A stretch of DNA of 22,569 nucleotides. It comes from Anaerolentibacter hominis. Its GTDB lineage: Bacteria; Bacillota; Clostridia; Lachnospirales; Lachnospiraceae. Every line of letters starts with the position of its first letter. The first letter of the stretch is position 1. The position numbers were made by a program, and so were the translations under genes. Location of the stretch: the NCBI RefSeq assembly GCF_032380675.1, contig NZ_JAWDIX010000007.1:1-22569 (forward strand), given 5' to 3'. Below, in pieces: positions 4,706 through 19,700 of the stretch. Under the pieces are notes generated by a model. The model was not told where the DNA came from. It searched no databases and worked only from the letters and a program-made list of their open reading frames with translations.

Positions 4706-7700
4706 ATGAGAGAGAGAAGAAACCAGAAGAGAGCAGAGCGCAGATGGGGCTGGCTGGCGGGGCTGGCGGTGATGGTAGCAGCGGGGGTGCTGTTAATCAG
4801 CGGAGTAGGAAGGGTACTGGCGCTGCGGGAGAATGGAAGAGAAATCGGAAGTATCGGAGAGCTGGAGAGATACTTAAGCATAGAGAGTGAAGAGTATGAA
4901 CCAGGGGGAAAGTATGTCCTGACGGCAGACCTGGACGTGACAGGAAGAGAGATCACGATAGGGGATAACGTGGAGCCGTTCGTGGGAGAGTTAGACGGAG
5001 CAGGCCATGAGATAAAAGGATTGAGCAGGCCGCTGTTCGGGAAAGTAGGGCAGGGGGCGAAGATAGAGAACCTGGTAGTAGAAGGAACGATAAGAGAAGG
5101 AGAGCTGTACGGAGCGGGAGAGGGATACATAGAAGGGTATGGACTGTTAGCGGCGCATATAGAGGGAGCGGAGATACGGAATGTAGGAGCAGTAGGAGAG
5201 ATCGAGATAGGGGATAGAGCCGAGAGAGAAGTGAGGGTAAGGAAGGGCAATGAAGAAGGAACAGATAATAATGAAGAAGGAAAAGGAAATAATGAAGAAC
5301 CGGGTAAATCAGAGACAGGGAGTAATGAAGAGGGAACGAATAATAAGGAAGAAGGAATAACGAAGAAGGAAGAACCGAATCAACCGGAGCAGGAAGGTAA
5401 CGGGGAAGATATAAATAAGGAAGAAACGAATACGCCACAAGAGCCAGAGGCAACAGATTCGGCAAATCCGGAGACCGGGAGTAACGGAGAAGGAACGAAT
5501 AAAAAGGAAGAAGGAATAACGAATAAGGAAGAACCGAATCAACCGGAGCAGGGAAGCAACGGTGAGGAGTTAAGTAAGCCAGAAGGGACTGGAGAAGCTG
5601 ATAAACCGGAGGAACCGGCAGTGGGTGAGCCGGAACCAGTTGTGGACCCGGTTGCGAAGTTATTTGGGCCGGTGAAGGCGATGGCAGCGGAAGCAGATAT
5701 CGTGAATCCGGAGGAAGATACGTCTGGAACCGGGGAGGGGAGCAATGTACCGGATACCACACCTACAACGCCGGATACCGGAGATACCGGAGCAGTACCC
5801 CAGCCGGGAGAACCCGCGGAGGGAGAAGGGACAGGAACCCCGGATGTGCCGGAGGTAAATCAGCCGGAAGGGCCGACAGAAGGGCCAGCAACAGAACCAA
5901 CCGACCCGGATGTACCGACGGAGCCGGAAGCACCGGTTGATCCGGCGCCGGAGCAGAAGGAAGATACCACCCAGCCGGAAGAGCCGACAGGGGATGAATA
6001 CATAAGAACGACAGCAGAAGAGGTCTATGCGGGCGGCCTGATCGGCGTGAGTGAGGGAGAGAGCCTGATCCAGAACTGCTATGCGTTCGTGAAGATCACG
6101 AAGAAGGGAAATGAGACCGCGGCGGTAGCCGGCGGTTTTATTGGCGTGTTAAAAGAAGGAGGCCGGATCGAGAACAGCTATGCGACGGGAAGTGTGGAAG
6201 GAGCGGCTGTACTGGGCGGTTTTGCGGGAATCAATGAAGGGGGAATCGGAGCCTGCTATGTATCGAATACGTTAGGGGCAGGAGAAGAAAGAGGAGCCTT
6301 CGCAGGAAGATACGGAGAGAGCGCAAGTGCAAAGGAATGTGCGTATGACTACCGGATGAGCTGCGGGGAGGATAAGCAGGCGCAGAGGAAGGGAACGGAA
6401 GAACTGACGGGAATCCAGGACAGCCTTTCGGGAGAGTGGCACTATACGGAGGGAGCGTATCCGCAGCTGCCTTATTTTGCGTTAAACGAAAAGATAGAAA
6501 TACAGAAGAAATCGAAGGCGAGCGCGATCGCGCTGCAGCTGGGAAGCGGAACAATAGAGGGAGTAGAAGGAGAGATTGAGTTAGTCCAGGAGATCGAGGG
6601 AGAAGCGGTTGAATGGAGTGTGAGCGGGGATGTAAGACTGACAGAGGATGGAAAGGCTGTTATAGATTTAAATGAAGAGCCGGAGCATAATACGAACACC
6701 GATAGTTTAGGAAAAGATACGCCTCAAGTTTATTCAACCCGGGCTTTGGAAGAGCCTGTGCCGGAGGAAACAATAAGAATCGAAAAGAGCGGGACAATTA
6801 CAGCAAATATTGATGGGGTGGAGAAAACATTTCAGCTCTATGCTTCTACGCTAAAAGCTGGAAAAACAATAAATATTTATACAAGCAGCGATTGGAAGAA
6901 TTATTTTTATAATCTGACTTCCGTTATAAGTGGGCCTATCGAGATTAATATTATGGCGGACTTAGATTTTTCAGATATTAGCTTTGTGGCATTTTCAGAA
7001 CAAAGACTTGCTTTTTCAGGAACCATAAATGGAAATGGACACGTTATTTCAAACACATCGTACCCGCTGATCGGAGTTATGGAAAGTGCGACGATTCGTG
7101 ACCTGAAAATAGAAAATGTTAATGTTAATAAGGGCTCAAGTACATCTTACAGAGGTGCTCTGGTAGAAGAAATCCTTCCTGGTTCAGTCAGCAGCATAAT
7201 TAACTGCCGGGCAGAAGGAAATATAACCTATAGTGGAGAAGTAGTGGGCGGCCTGATTGGCAGTGTAGCCGGAACTCCTGAAGCCAGACATCTTATTCAG
7301 AGGTGCTCTTCTGCAATGACGGTAATGGGAACCTCACGGAATGTAGGCAGTTTAATTGGTTCTGGAGAGAACATCACAATTCAAAATTGTACTGCTGATT
7401 CAAATATTTCTATAACATCAAAGTTATCCAAAGACCAGTACAGCGGCGGCATCATCGGAAAAATGATATCTTCTGAGATGAAGGATTGTACGGCGAGAGG
7501 AAGTATTACCTATAGCTACCAGACGGTAACCACGTTAGACTGCGGCGGTTTAATCGGTTTGGCTAGTGATGTTAATGTCAGCAACAGCAAGAGTTCGACT
7601 GTAATAAAGTTAGATCAGTTAACTGGCGGTACGGCAAAAGCCGGTGGCCTGATCGGGGAACTACTGACAGAGTATGAAGGAACTTTCGCGGATAATCAGC

Positions 7701-10700
7701 TTACAAAGTGTTTGTCAGAAGGAAGTATTCAACTGGCTTCAAGTTATGCAGGCGGCTTGATTGGCTATGCTCTTGGAAATAAATTGGGTGATGTTGTATA
7801 CCGAAACCTGATGACAGATTGTCAGTCAGAGACAGACATTTTGTTGGGGAAAACTAGTTCAGGAGCTCAGGCAGGCGGTCTGATCGGTTATTGTCAGTAT
7901 GCTCAGATAGAAAATTGTTCGGCCATAGGGGATGTAAGTGGAAATACTGCGGGAGGCTTGATTGAAACCTGCTATGATACGGAAATAGGACAATCCTTTT
8001 CAGCCGGCAATGTGTTAGGTAGGTCAGGGGATGCTGCCGGATTGATTACAAATATATCGGGTGGAAGTATAGACAGCAGCTATTCCATGTGCAACGTAAC
8101 CGGCAGCTCTTGTGCTGCAGGGTTTCTGGGCACTGTGAATGGGGAATCACTGACTGTGAATAACTGTTATGCAGTCGGTATGCTTACCAGGAATATCATG
8201 AATACTTCTAAGGAAGGTATATTTATTGGATATATTTCTGATGCTGCTGCGATTAATAAGGTGAGTAATTGCTATTCTGCCTGCACTGCAGGAAAAAAAG
8301 GTGCAGTGTTCTCTGAGGACATATATAAGTTTGCGATTATAAAAGGTGATACTGGTACAGGAAAAGTAGAAAACATATATACCGATTATCAACTTCTGCC
8401 CTGCCAGGCTCTGGGGACAGAGGGAGGTATCAGCAGTTGTCTGACTCCTCAGATGCTGGGTTCAGAAATGAAGTTTACCGATGCGTCCGCCTGGAATTTT
8501 ACTGAAGGGTATTATCCGCAGCTTAAAGTATTTACTGGGAGCAGCGGATATAATCCGGAGATGACTGCCGCTTATTCCCAGGCATCAGCCATTGCCTTAT
8601 CGCTTGATGCATCAGAGACGGCATTTGAAGTAAGCAAGCAGATTGGTTTTCAGGACGGGACACCTGAGAACTGGACAACGACAGGAGAAGAAGGCAGAGG
8701 AGATTATCTGAAGTTTACCGATCATACTATAGAAATTTACGGAGGAGATGGAGAAAGCGTCGGAGCAGTCTATACAATCAAAGAAGGGATTAGTAAAAGC
8801 TTCGGGCTGTTTCCCAAAATAAGAGGCATTAAAATCACCTGTCTTGAAGATTGGGAAAAATATTTTAGTTCTTATATGACGCAAGGCGCCAGGGGTATCT
8901 ATGAACTGGATTTCTCTGCAACAGGGGGAAGAGCGGACTTCTCTAAGTTAAAAGAAAGTGCTGGAAATTATGATTATTCTTTTAATGGAATCATACTGGG
9001 AAATGGGCAGACAATCTATGGGTTAAATAAACCGTTGTTTGACTATATCGGCGCTCCCTATATTGAAAATCTGTATCTGGAGACAGCCGAGGAAGGGATT
9101 ATCGTAGATAATGCAGATGAATCCGCGGGCATTCTGGCCAGAAGACAAGGTGGCTCGGTAGTGCGGGTAGGGTCTCCCAATATCATCGGATGCAGAGTGA
9201 AGGGGAAAATTGAGGGGAAGCAGCTTAATTCCCGCTACACCGGAATTGGCGGGTTTATAGGATATAGCAGTAACAACGGTACTAGTACGCTGATATTGGA
9301 AGATTGTTCCGGAGACGTCACGATCAAAGGGTTTAATAGCCTGGGCGGCTTAGTTGGAGCGGGTACGTTTCAGTTAATCAACTGCCGTGCAACCGGGGAA
9401 ATTCAGGGCCTTGGTGACTGGATTGGAGGATTAGCTGGCAAAGGTTCAAAGATCGAAAATTCCTGGTTTTCAGGGACGGTAACCGGTCAAAATTATGTTG
9501 GAGGATTAGCTGGTGACGGTTCTGTAAGTAATTCATATACAAAAGAAAAGGACACCTGTGAAGTAACAGGAAAGAATTATGTTGGAGGCCTGGTCGGACA
9601 AGGGACCGTAACACAGTCTTACTCTAGCTGTGAAGTAACAGGAAACGATTACGTCGGAGGACTCGCCGGGAAAGGGACCGTAACTCAGTCTTATTCTATC
9701 AGTGAAGTAACAGGAAAGAATTATGTCGGAGGACTTATCGGTTACGGCAATGCCGTCAACGGCAGCAGCGCTGACGGGAGTTATTTCAATGGAATAATTA
9801 CCGGTGTTGAAAATGTAGGTGGTATCTCCGGAACAAATTCCGGAACAATTTCAAATTGTTATGCAACAGGTATTATAAATGGTAGTAAAAATGTTGGCGG
9901 CATTCTTGGAAGGAATGGTATGGGCAGTTCAAAGCTCGCGCTTGATACCTGCTACTCCACTTGTAACATTCGATCGGCAGGATCGAATATAGGCGGAGTT
10001 GTGGGTGATCTGGTAACTACCCCAAGTACCAATATTGCGAACTTGTGTTATTTTGATAAACAGATGGCAGGTACGAATCTGGGAGCGGGCAATTCTAAGA
10101 CTGCAATTATTAAGCCATGCACAACGGATTGGATGATAGATGCAGTGAATGCATCAGCAGCAGGTTTTACAGAAGAGAAGGGATGGACGATTACAGAAGG
10201 AAGCTATCCACAGCTTTCTGTTTTTTCAAGCAGTGAAAATGAAGAATGGAAGGCTGCTTCCCTGGTATCTGCTATTCCAATCAGACTTTCTTCATCAGAT
10301 GTAAGTGCTGCGTCGGTCAGTGGAGTTATCTCTTTGCCGAACCTGCCGGGAGTATGGAGTTCTCAAAGAGAGTTCGTTTTAACCATTCAGGATAATATGC
10401 AGGCGATACCAAAAAAGAATGGAGATACCTTCCTTGTTTATACGGATTCCAACGGATTAAAGAAATGTTTTGGTATTTCAGTTGTGACCGGCGAAATTTT
10501 GAAAATAACAAACCTGGAAGAATGGGACTCCTGTCTGGGAAGCGGGGCTACGGCAGAGTCCATGCGAAATACATATATTCTGGAATTTCCGGGAAACAGT
10601 ATCGACTTTACTGGGTATACACTAAGTTCCGGGACGAGTCAACAGCTTCCTTTTTCCGGTAAAATAGACGGTAATAATCAGACTATTACAAACTTAAGTA

Positions 10701-13700
10701 ATTCCCTGTTTCGGTATTTAAAGGGCGCGCAGATATCAGATCTTACATTAACCGGAGCACTGCAGATTAATCAGAGCGCGACAAAAGGGCTTTTGGCAGA
10801 TTATGTGCTGTCAGGGGCAAAGTCTGATATACAGAACTGCCATGTCAGTGGAAGCATAGAAGGAACATTTACAGAAGAGACGGGTGATATCGGCGGCCTG
10901 ATTGGCTATATATCGGATACTTCGGCTGGGCGCGCACATGTTATCTCAGGATGTTCTGCGAATATGGTAATACGTTTAAAAGGGGGCGCTTGTGCCGGTA
11001 TTCTGATCGGACAAGGCAGTTATTTAAGTCTGGTAGAAGGCTGCTATGCAGAAGGTACAATAACCGCAGATGGAGTAGGGAAGGTCGGAGGCATGGCCGG
11101 GTATCTTTCATCTGTAGGACGTGTAACGGGCTGCGGCAGTAATGTTACCATTCAGAGTACAGGTCATAATAATCAGTACAGCGGGGGCCTGGCAGGAGTT
11201 ATGAGTGGAACCGCCGTCAGCCGTTGCTTTTCTTTGGGAAAAGTATTTTCATCTGTTACCGGCGGCGGCCTTATTGGATCAGGAAACAGTGTAACTGCTG
11301 ACCAATGTTATGCAAATTGTAAGGTATTGGGCGAAAGCAAGGAAGCAGGCGGGTTTATCGGATATGCAGGCTCCTGCACGATAAGTAACAGCTACTCTGT
11401 GGGTACCGTAGAGAGCCTGTCTGGTTATGCGGGAGGATTTGCAGCCGGCTATACCGGAACAGGAAGTTTGAAGAATACATATACCAACTGTTATGCTGCC
11501 GTAACTGTTATAAATGGAAATGGAGTAGGCGGAATACAGGCAATTACCAGGAAAACAAATGACACAGTTGTTAATTGTTATTTTGACGGACAGATAAATT
11601 ATAAAAATCTGGAAGGAGGAGTGGAGAAAAATACAGCCGATATGTTGGGTACAGGACTGCAGACAGCTCTTGAAACCGATGGGGGGACAAGTGGAATCTG
11701 GGTGTTTGCAGAGGGAAGATATCCACAGTTGAGTGCATTTGCCGCGCCTGCCGAAGGAAGTTTTCTGGATACAGCGTTGGTAAAGGCAGCATCAGAGGTG
11801 TCCACGGCTGCGATTACCTTTAAAGAAGGAGAAAAATCTGGCCAGCTGACTCAGTTTGAAGTGAATTTGGATTTTGGAGACTGGAGTTTCCGACCGCGGG
11901 ATATGGTACAAATTCAGAGTAATATTTGCAACCCCCAATATAGCGGTTCATTGGATGTGATTTGTACACACAGTACGGGTCTTAAAAAGCTGTTCCGTCT
12001 GCAGGTTCTGGGAGACGAAGTGAGATTAATTGAGAATCTGGAGGACTGGGAAACTTACCTTGGAGCAAAGGCCGATTCTGCTACTATGGGCGGGCACTAT
12101 AAACTGAACTTCCCGGGTGGCGCCTGTGACTTTGCCGGATTGAATCCGGACAGGGACACTTCACTGCCCTTTACCGGCTCTTTGGATGGAAATAACCAGA
12201 AAATAGAGAATCTTTCCCTTCCTTTATTTGAAAAATGTATAGATAGCGATATTAAGGATCTATCTCTGTCCGGCAACATTATAGAAACAAAAGAGAATCA
12301 ACACCTTGGTATGCTTTGCAGGGAGTTAATTGGTAATGAAAAGTACAGTATTGTAAACTGTCACGCTGTCGGTTCTGTTATAAATAGCTTTTGTAAGCCT
12401 GGTACTTATTATACGGGAGGACTGATCGGCTATGTACATGCATCTGATTTAAACGGATCAAGGAATAACCAGATTACGGATTGTACGGTAAAGGGAAAAG
12501 TGTCTGGTGCTAAATTACCTGAAAAAAGCAGCTATATTTTAAGTACAGGCGGACTGATCGGAACAGTAGAAGACAATGCTGAGATTAGCAACTGTAGAAC
12601 GTATGTAGAGGTAACTGGTTATGGTGATCAGATCGGTGGACTGATTGGACGTGCCGGAGAGGGATCTGACGTAAACACCCCACAGTCAACAATCTATGGG
12701 TGCAGTGCTTCAGGAAGTGTAACCTGTGGTGACGGATATGGCGGTTCTGGGATTGGCGGTCTGATTGGATATTCACGCAGAAGTATTACTCAATGTTATG
12801 CAAATTGCAAAGTTACCGGTGGATATAATAATACGGGCGGCCTGATTGGAGAGGCGCTTGCTTCGATTTCAGATAGCTATGCAACGGGCTATGTGGCAGG
12901 AAGGAATTATGTCGGTGGTTTAGTAGGAAGTTTAGCCGGCAATACCGCATCAGTGGCCCTGGAACGCTGCTACTCTTCGGCTATTGTCGCAGATAATGGA
13001 AAAAGCGGAGCATTTATTGGTACTGCTGACACGGCTTTGCAAACAAAGGACCAAATAAAAGATTGTTATTACGATAAACAAATGGCAGGGGTACCAAAAG
13101 ATATTTCGAACAGAACTGGGGAAGTAGAGATTGCAGCAGGGATGCTTACTACGGCGATGACGGGCAAATCTTTTGGCAATTTCAATGTAGAAAATAGATG
13201 GACAATTCAGAACGGCATGTATCCGGTGCTGACCGCATTTCCGGCCGCTGATCTGGATATGCTGACAAGTGCGCTGCCTATTTATCTGGATACGGCAGAG
13301 GATGGGACGGTATATGAAACTACGGGAAAGGTACAGACATCCTTTCTTTTACCTGAGGAAATCGCGGGGAGAAACTTGAACTGGAGTGTTTACGAGGGAA
13401 CAGCCCGGATCGATAATGAAAACAGGTTTACCTTTGAGAAATCCGATAAGAATATTTTACGAGTACGTATTGGAGATAGCAGTTATTATAAACAGTTCCA
13501 ATTGATAACCCGGCTGCCAGAGGATGGATATATTCGAATAACGACTCTTGGAGAGTTTGAGCATTATTTTTCAACTGAATCAGGAAATGCATCAGAAGAA
13601 ACAATGGGAGGAAAGTACATATTAGACTTCCCGGAGGGTGAACTGGATATAATGAGTCTGAGTATCGGAAGTACAGCCTTACCTTTCACAGGTGAAATAG

Positions 13701-16700
13701 AAGGAAACCATCAGACATTAATAAGCAGATTTAATCCTGTGTTTACGGCAGTCAGAGGAGCAGTAATTAAAAACTTATCGATAGAAGGAGAGGGTAAAAC
13801 CGTACGTGGAAACTCGGATACTGGTTTACTGGTTAGTTCAGTTTTAAGCGGCGAGAGTACAATTATTGAAAATTGTCATGTGAGAGGTTCGGTAGAGGTG
13901 TCAACCCCGTCAAGCGATAACATTTATTATTGCGGCGGTCTGATCGGCTATGCCCAGGGAACGGAAGCTGCCCACCATTTTGTTATTAATTCGTCTGTGG
14001 ATGTAACGGTAAAGGGGGCATCCTATGCCGGCGGATTAATTGGCAGAGGTGATTATGTCAATATTCAAAACTGTTCCGTTTCAGGAGTCTTAACCGGCAC
14101 CGATTACGTAGGCGGTTTAATAGGCTATGGCGGGAATGTAGAACTTTCAGCCTGTTATTCTGCTGCTGAGAAAATTAGTGGAACTAATTATGCAGGGGGA
14201 CTGGGGGGATATCTGAAGCAGAGTATAGTCAATAAATGCTTTTCTGGCAGTGAGGTAGCTGCCACCGGAAACTATGCCGGCGGTGCGGCCGGCTGCGTAT
14301 CCGATACAGCTCTCAGAGATTCTTATGCGGTAGGTATCGTCGATGGAGCTGAATATACGGGCGGATTAATCGGAATGTTGGAAAAGGGGAGCTCTGCCCA
14401 CCCGGTGGTGCGGTGCTTTGCTTCCGGAAGAAATTTATCCTCTGCAGGAAATTCCGGCGGATTGATCGGAGCAGCAGAGTCGGTACTGCAGTTGTCATAC
14501 TTGCAGGAATGTTATTATGACAGGCAGATGACTGGTATGGAGAGAGGAATCGGAAACTACTCAAATAAGTATACTGAGGGAAAAAACACAGCAGAGATGA
14601 CTTCCGGTAGTTTGTTTGCAAATGACGCATGGTACTGTGAAGCATCCATGTATCCCCAGTTATCTGTCATCAGAAATAGTTCGGCTGCGGCATCCGATAC
14701 TTCAGCCGTGTTTGCCCTAGCTGTCATTTTGAATGGAGAAGACATTTCTGCGGACTGGAAAGGAAAGCTTACGTATCCTGCCGAATTAGGGACATGGGTA
14801 AGCGACCGGCCGGAGATGCTTTTGCTGGAGAATGGTTCAGGAACGGTGTCTTCAGATTATAAAGATAATATTGCGGAAATAAAAGTAATTGTCACTGAGA
14901 ACGGTATGAAGAAATCCTTCTCTATATGTTATAAAAATTCCAGTGAGATACTGGTGATTCACAATGCGGAAGAGTGGAATGATTATTGCGGTAATAATTC
15001 GTTAAATACTTCGATAAACTTCCGGAAAACGATCGTACTAGATTTTAATGAGACAGGGGGTATCGCTGATTTTTCAACTGTTAATTTCAGCAATGAAGCC
15101 TTCTGCGGTATTCTGTATGGAAACAATCAGATAATCACAGGTCTTAGCCAGGCATTATTTAATTCATTATCTAATGCACAGATCTACGATCTGACATTAG
15201 AGGGTGATATTGGGACCTACACACCTGGTTCGAGTGTAAAGGGAAAAGGCATTGTAGCAGCTCAGATAAATGGAGGGAATCCGACCACAATCAAGAACTG
15301 TCTGGTGCGGGGAAATCTGGATGCAGGAACAAGCAGGGATTATTCTGCAGGCGGGCTCATAGGCAACATTATCGCGGGTACCGGTGAAAGACATATTATT
15401 GAAAATTGTATTTCAGAAGTTAATGTTACTAATTACGAGAACACAGGCGGACTAGTTGGTTTTGCCAGAGGTACCGATTTTATATCTTGCCGGGCTGATG
15501 GCGTTACAGTCAGCGGAGAAGAAATGATCGGCGGTCTGATTGGATCGGGCAGCGATTCTTCCTTCTATAACTGTTATGCGTATGGAACGGTCAGTGCAAA
15601 ATCGGATGCCGGCGGTTTGGCAGGTCAGGTTCAGAATTGCCTTGTAGAAGGCTGTTTCAGCCTGGGTGACCATTCCCTTGGGAACTCGTCCGGCGGCCTG
15701 ATCGGACATGCAGAGAGCAGCAGTCAGATCGTAAATTGCTATTCATCCGGACAATTACACCTGGGCATCACCTCCGGCGGCTTGATCGGTATTGTACAGG
15801 ATAGTCAAATAAACACTTGTTATGTCTCCGCACAAATTAAAATTATTAGAGGAAAAACAACAGGAGCTGTATTCGGGGATGTTGTCAATACAACGGAAGC
15901 GGAAGGAATGGTGAAGGAATGCTTTTTCGATAAACAGATCGTTGGAATACAGAATGGAATCGGGAGCGGCAGGTTTGATCCGGAAGTAAAGGGAATAACG
16001 ACGCTGGGAGTGATTCAAAATCAGGCGTTTGCAGGAGCGGACTGGTCTTTAAAAGCCGGACAGTATCCACAGTTAACGACCTTTGTGTCTGCGAGTGATG
16101 ATACATATCGTGAAAGCGCACGTGTAAAAGCCGTATCAGAAGTTTCTTCTGCAGCTCTGCAATTTGATCCGGCCGAGACAGCAGATGAAGTTAGAAGTAT
16201 GTTTTATCTGAGTGAAGTTTCCGGCAAGTGGACAACGAAGTATACAGATAATTTGGATCTGAGTACACCAGGAAGAGCTGTTCCGGTACTTGGCGGTGAA
16301 GTTATACTTACTTATTCATGGAATCAAACGCAGAAAGAGTTTATCTTCACTATCTATGGGCAATGCCGGGAAATTTCGAATTTTGATGAATGGGATCAAT
16401 ATCTGGGTTCCGGAGCCACGGAGGCAAGCAGCAGCGCCCACTACAGCTTGAAAAAGGGTGGAAACTTTGACTTTTCCAGGATGAAAGAGAGTGCAGGAAC
16501 AAAAATACCATTTTCGGGAATGCTGGATGGCAATGGTGAAACGATCTACGGCCTGCAGGTTCCTCTATTTCAAAATGTACAGAGTGCTGAATTAAAGGAT
16601 ATTACGGTGCAGGGAGAAATTACTTATGAATTCGTCTCAAGTATGAATTCAGATCAAAGAGGACTTCTTGCGTCCTACGCATCAACAGGCTCTCGTATCA

Positions 16701-19700
16701 CTGACTGCCATGCGTCAGGAAAGATTACACTGCTGGGAGAAGCAAGTATGTTTAACGGTTGTCATACCGGCGGTTTGATCGGATATCTGGATGGAAGAGC
16801 CGGAACCTGCTATCTAACAGGCTGTACTTCATCTGTGAACATATCGGGCAAAACAAAACTTGTCGGAGGCCTGATTGGATACAGTTATTATGCTGAAGTC
16901 GTTGACTGCCATGCTACCGGATCGGTAACAAACGCACTTCAGGAATGCGGCGGTCTGATCGGTGAGAGTCTAAACAGTAAGATATCAGACTGCTCTGCTT
17001 CAGGCAAGGTTGAGGGCAATCTATATGTAGGTGGTCTGGTTGGGTATAGCCGCGATGATGAGGTATATAGGCGCTGTTATGCAGATACAACGATTATCGG
17101 CAGCGGTGATGGGCCTTTGGGTGGTCTGATTGGATATCAGAATGGTTCTGCCGGAGTGTCAGAGTGTTTTGCCAATGCCCGGATCAGAGCAAACTATAAT
17201 AGTTCTACAAATAGCATCGGCGGCTTGATTGGACACATGGACTCCAGAGAACGTGTGGATAACTGTTATGCAAATGTGAAGATTCAGATTAATAACGGTA
17301 AGGATATCGGCGGCCTGGCAGGCAGCATAGCAAGTACTACTGCTTCTATCCGGAATTGCTATACCACAGGCTATATATCTGGTACAGATACTGTGGGAGG
17401 ATTCGCGGGAAGAATAGATGTGACGACGACAGCTGTACAAATGGAAAACTGTTATTCTACCGTAACAATCCTTAAAGATACGGGAGACTGTATGAAAGGT
17501 GCATTTGCCGGAAGAGCTGACGGTGTTACCCCGGAAAGTTATTTTGTATCCTGTTACTTTGACAGACAGATGTCAGGTCTGGAGAATGGAGTAGGAGGTG
17601 TAAATCAGGACAGTACAGTCATTAATGGAATGGTTACCGGGGATATGCTGGGTTCCGGGTTAACGTCAGTATTTGGCGAAGTAAACTGGTCATTCCAGGA
17701 AAACCGATATCCACAGCTGAAACATTTTGTTTCTTCGGATGGTTCGGCAAAGTACAGAGAGACAGCTACTGTATCCTCCGAGCTTTCTGTTGTTCCTATT
17801 ATACTGGCTCAGGATACGGAAACCACCGGAAATGTCAGTTCCGCCTTTGAACTTGGCACCGCACCAGGCAGCTGGTCGGTATCGCCATCAGAGGGACTGG
17901 ACCTTACATTGGAAGGTACAGCGGTTCCGCTTGCAACCGGGCAGGTTATTCTAATCTATAAAGCAAATAATGGACTGACAAAGGAGTTTTGGCTGAACAT
18001 CAGCGCAGGTAAGCGGGTGATAAAAAGCCTGGACGACTGGAAACGTTATTTTATCGAGAATCCGGAACGAGGTGCGGAGTTGGTGGCCTATGAACTTCAA
18101 TTTGAAGGCGGTGCCTGTGATTTTACCGGACTGGAACAAAGTGCGTTTGATAATCAGGCCACTCCTTTTCAAGGGATTCTATATGGAAATAATCAGACGA
18201 TAACTGGTCTGTCAGCACCCTTATTCGGTTTTCTGGCAAATGCCCATATAGAAAACCTGAATCTGGAGACAAATCCGGAAGGCATTCAATCGGGTAAAGA
18301 TGACCGGGATACAGGAATACTGGCAAAAAGAGTAATCAGTGGAACCAAGACTGAGATAGACAATTGTCATGTGACCGGAAAAATAATAAGTCTGAGAACA
18401 GAAATCGGCAGTACCGGCGGTATGATTGGAAGCATAAACAGTACACAGACGTCTAGAACTGTGATTCAGAACTGTTCTGCAGATATTGTGCTGGAGGGGT
18501 ATCAATACTGCGGAGGTCTGATCGGAGAGGCAAGGTATTGTTACGTTAATAACTGTTATGTGAATGGATCTGTATACGGTACATACACCGGCATAGGAGG
18601 TCTTATAGGAGCGGGATATGGTTCGGAAATAGAAAATTGTTATGTAAATGGATCTGTTTGGGGAGAGGTGGACACTGGAGGACTTATAGGAACTTCAAGC
18701 GCAACCAAGATAAGCAGCTGTTATACGACGGGCTGTGTTAATACAATGGGCGGATTCACAAGAAATATTGGAGGGCTGGCAGGCAGCGCCAGCGTAAATG
18801 CAAATTATCCAATTAAAAATTGTTACAGTTCAGCCCGTATACAGGCAAAAGAAGGAATCACCAGTGTTCGAGGGGTGGTTGGAAGTATAGCAAGTTCACC
18901 ATATATTACCAACTGTTATTATGATCTTCAGATGGCAGGTTTGGATACAGACACACCAGATGGCATAGGAACCAGGGGTATGCTGGGAAATAGTCTGGAT
19001 ACCCGATTTGACTATGATGGCCGGCCGGCGAGCGAGGTGTGGAGTTTCACGGAGGGATGCTATCCTCAATTAGAGGCTTTTGCCGGGGAGGATAAAAGTG
19101 AAGCTTCCCGGTTATCTTCCAGGGTATCGGCGGAAAGTATATTGCTGGAAGCAGATGAAAGCACCCCGGATCAGCCGGTATACGAGAAGGCTTCCGGGAT
19201 TTCCAGGCCGTTCCAGTATGATTCCGCCCTGTCCGGTACATGGAAGGCTGAACCCTCACAGTTATTGTCATTATCCGGTGGGACTGCATCACCATTGAAG
19301 GGCGGCGCGGTTACTCTTACCTATAGTGAAGGTACATATAAAAAGGTATTTGCTTTTGGGCTGTCTGGTGAATTAGAGACCATATCAATTCGAAATCTGG
19401 AAGATTGGGAACGGTATCTGGGTAAGTATGCTACAACTGATACGTTAAAGCAGCGGTATAAACTGGAATTTGAAAATCAGACCTGCGATTTTTCGGATAA
19501 ATATATACCGGATTCAATGAACTATGGGAATATATTTTCCGGTATACTGGACGGAAATCGCCAGACGATTACAGGAATAACAAGACCTCTGTTTTATACC
19601 ATATCTGGCGGTGAAATATCGAATCTTTCGATCCGGGATGCTGATATTACAGGAGTGGATTTAGATCTAGGAATACTTGCCGCCAGTATATCAGGTGATA

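Noticed and set aside
4600..5762. Further long minus-strand frames opposite the start of the giant gene
   Set aside because: Same cause: purine-rich coding sequence has few stop codons on its complement. No motifs or start signals support them.
9482..9760. Regularly spaced repeats suggesting a CRISPR array
   Set aside because: The 72-bp period has no unique spacers, stays in frame and encodes GLUG rungs of the giant protein.
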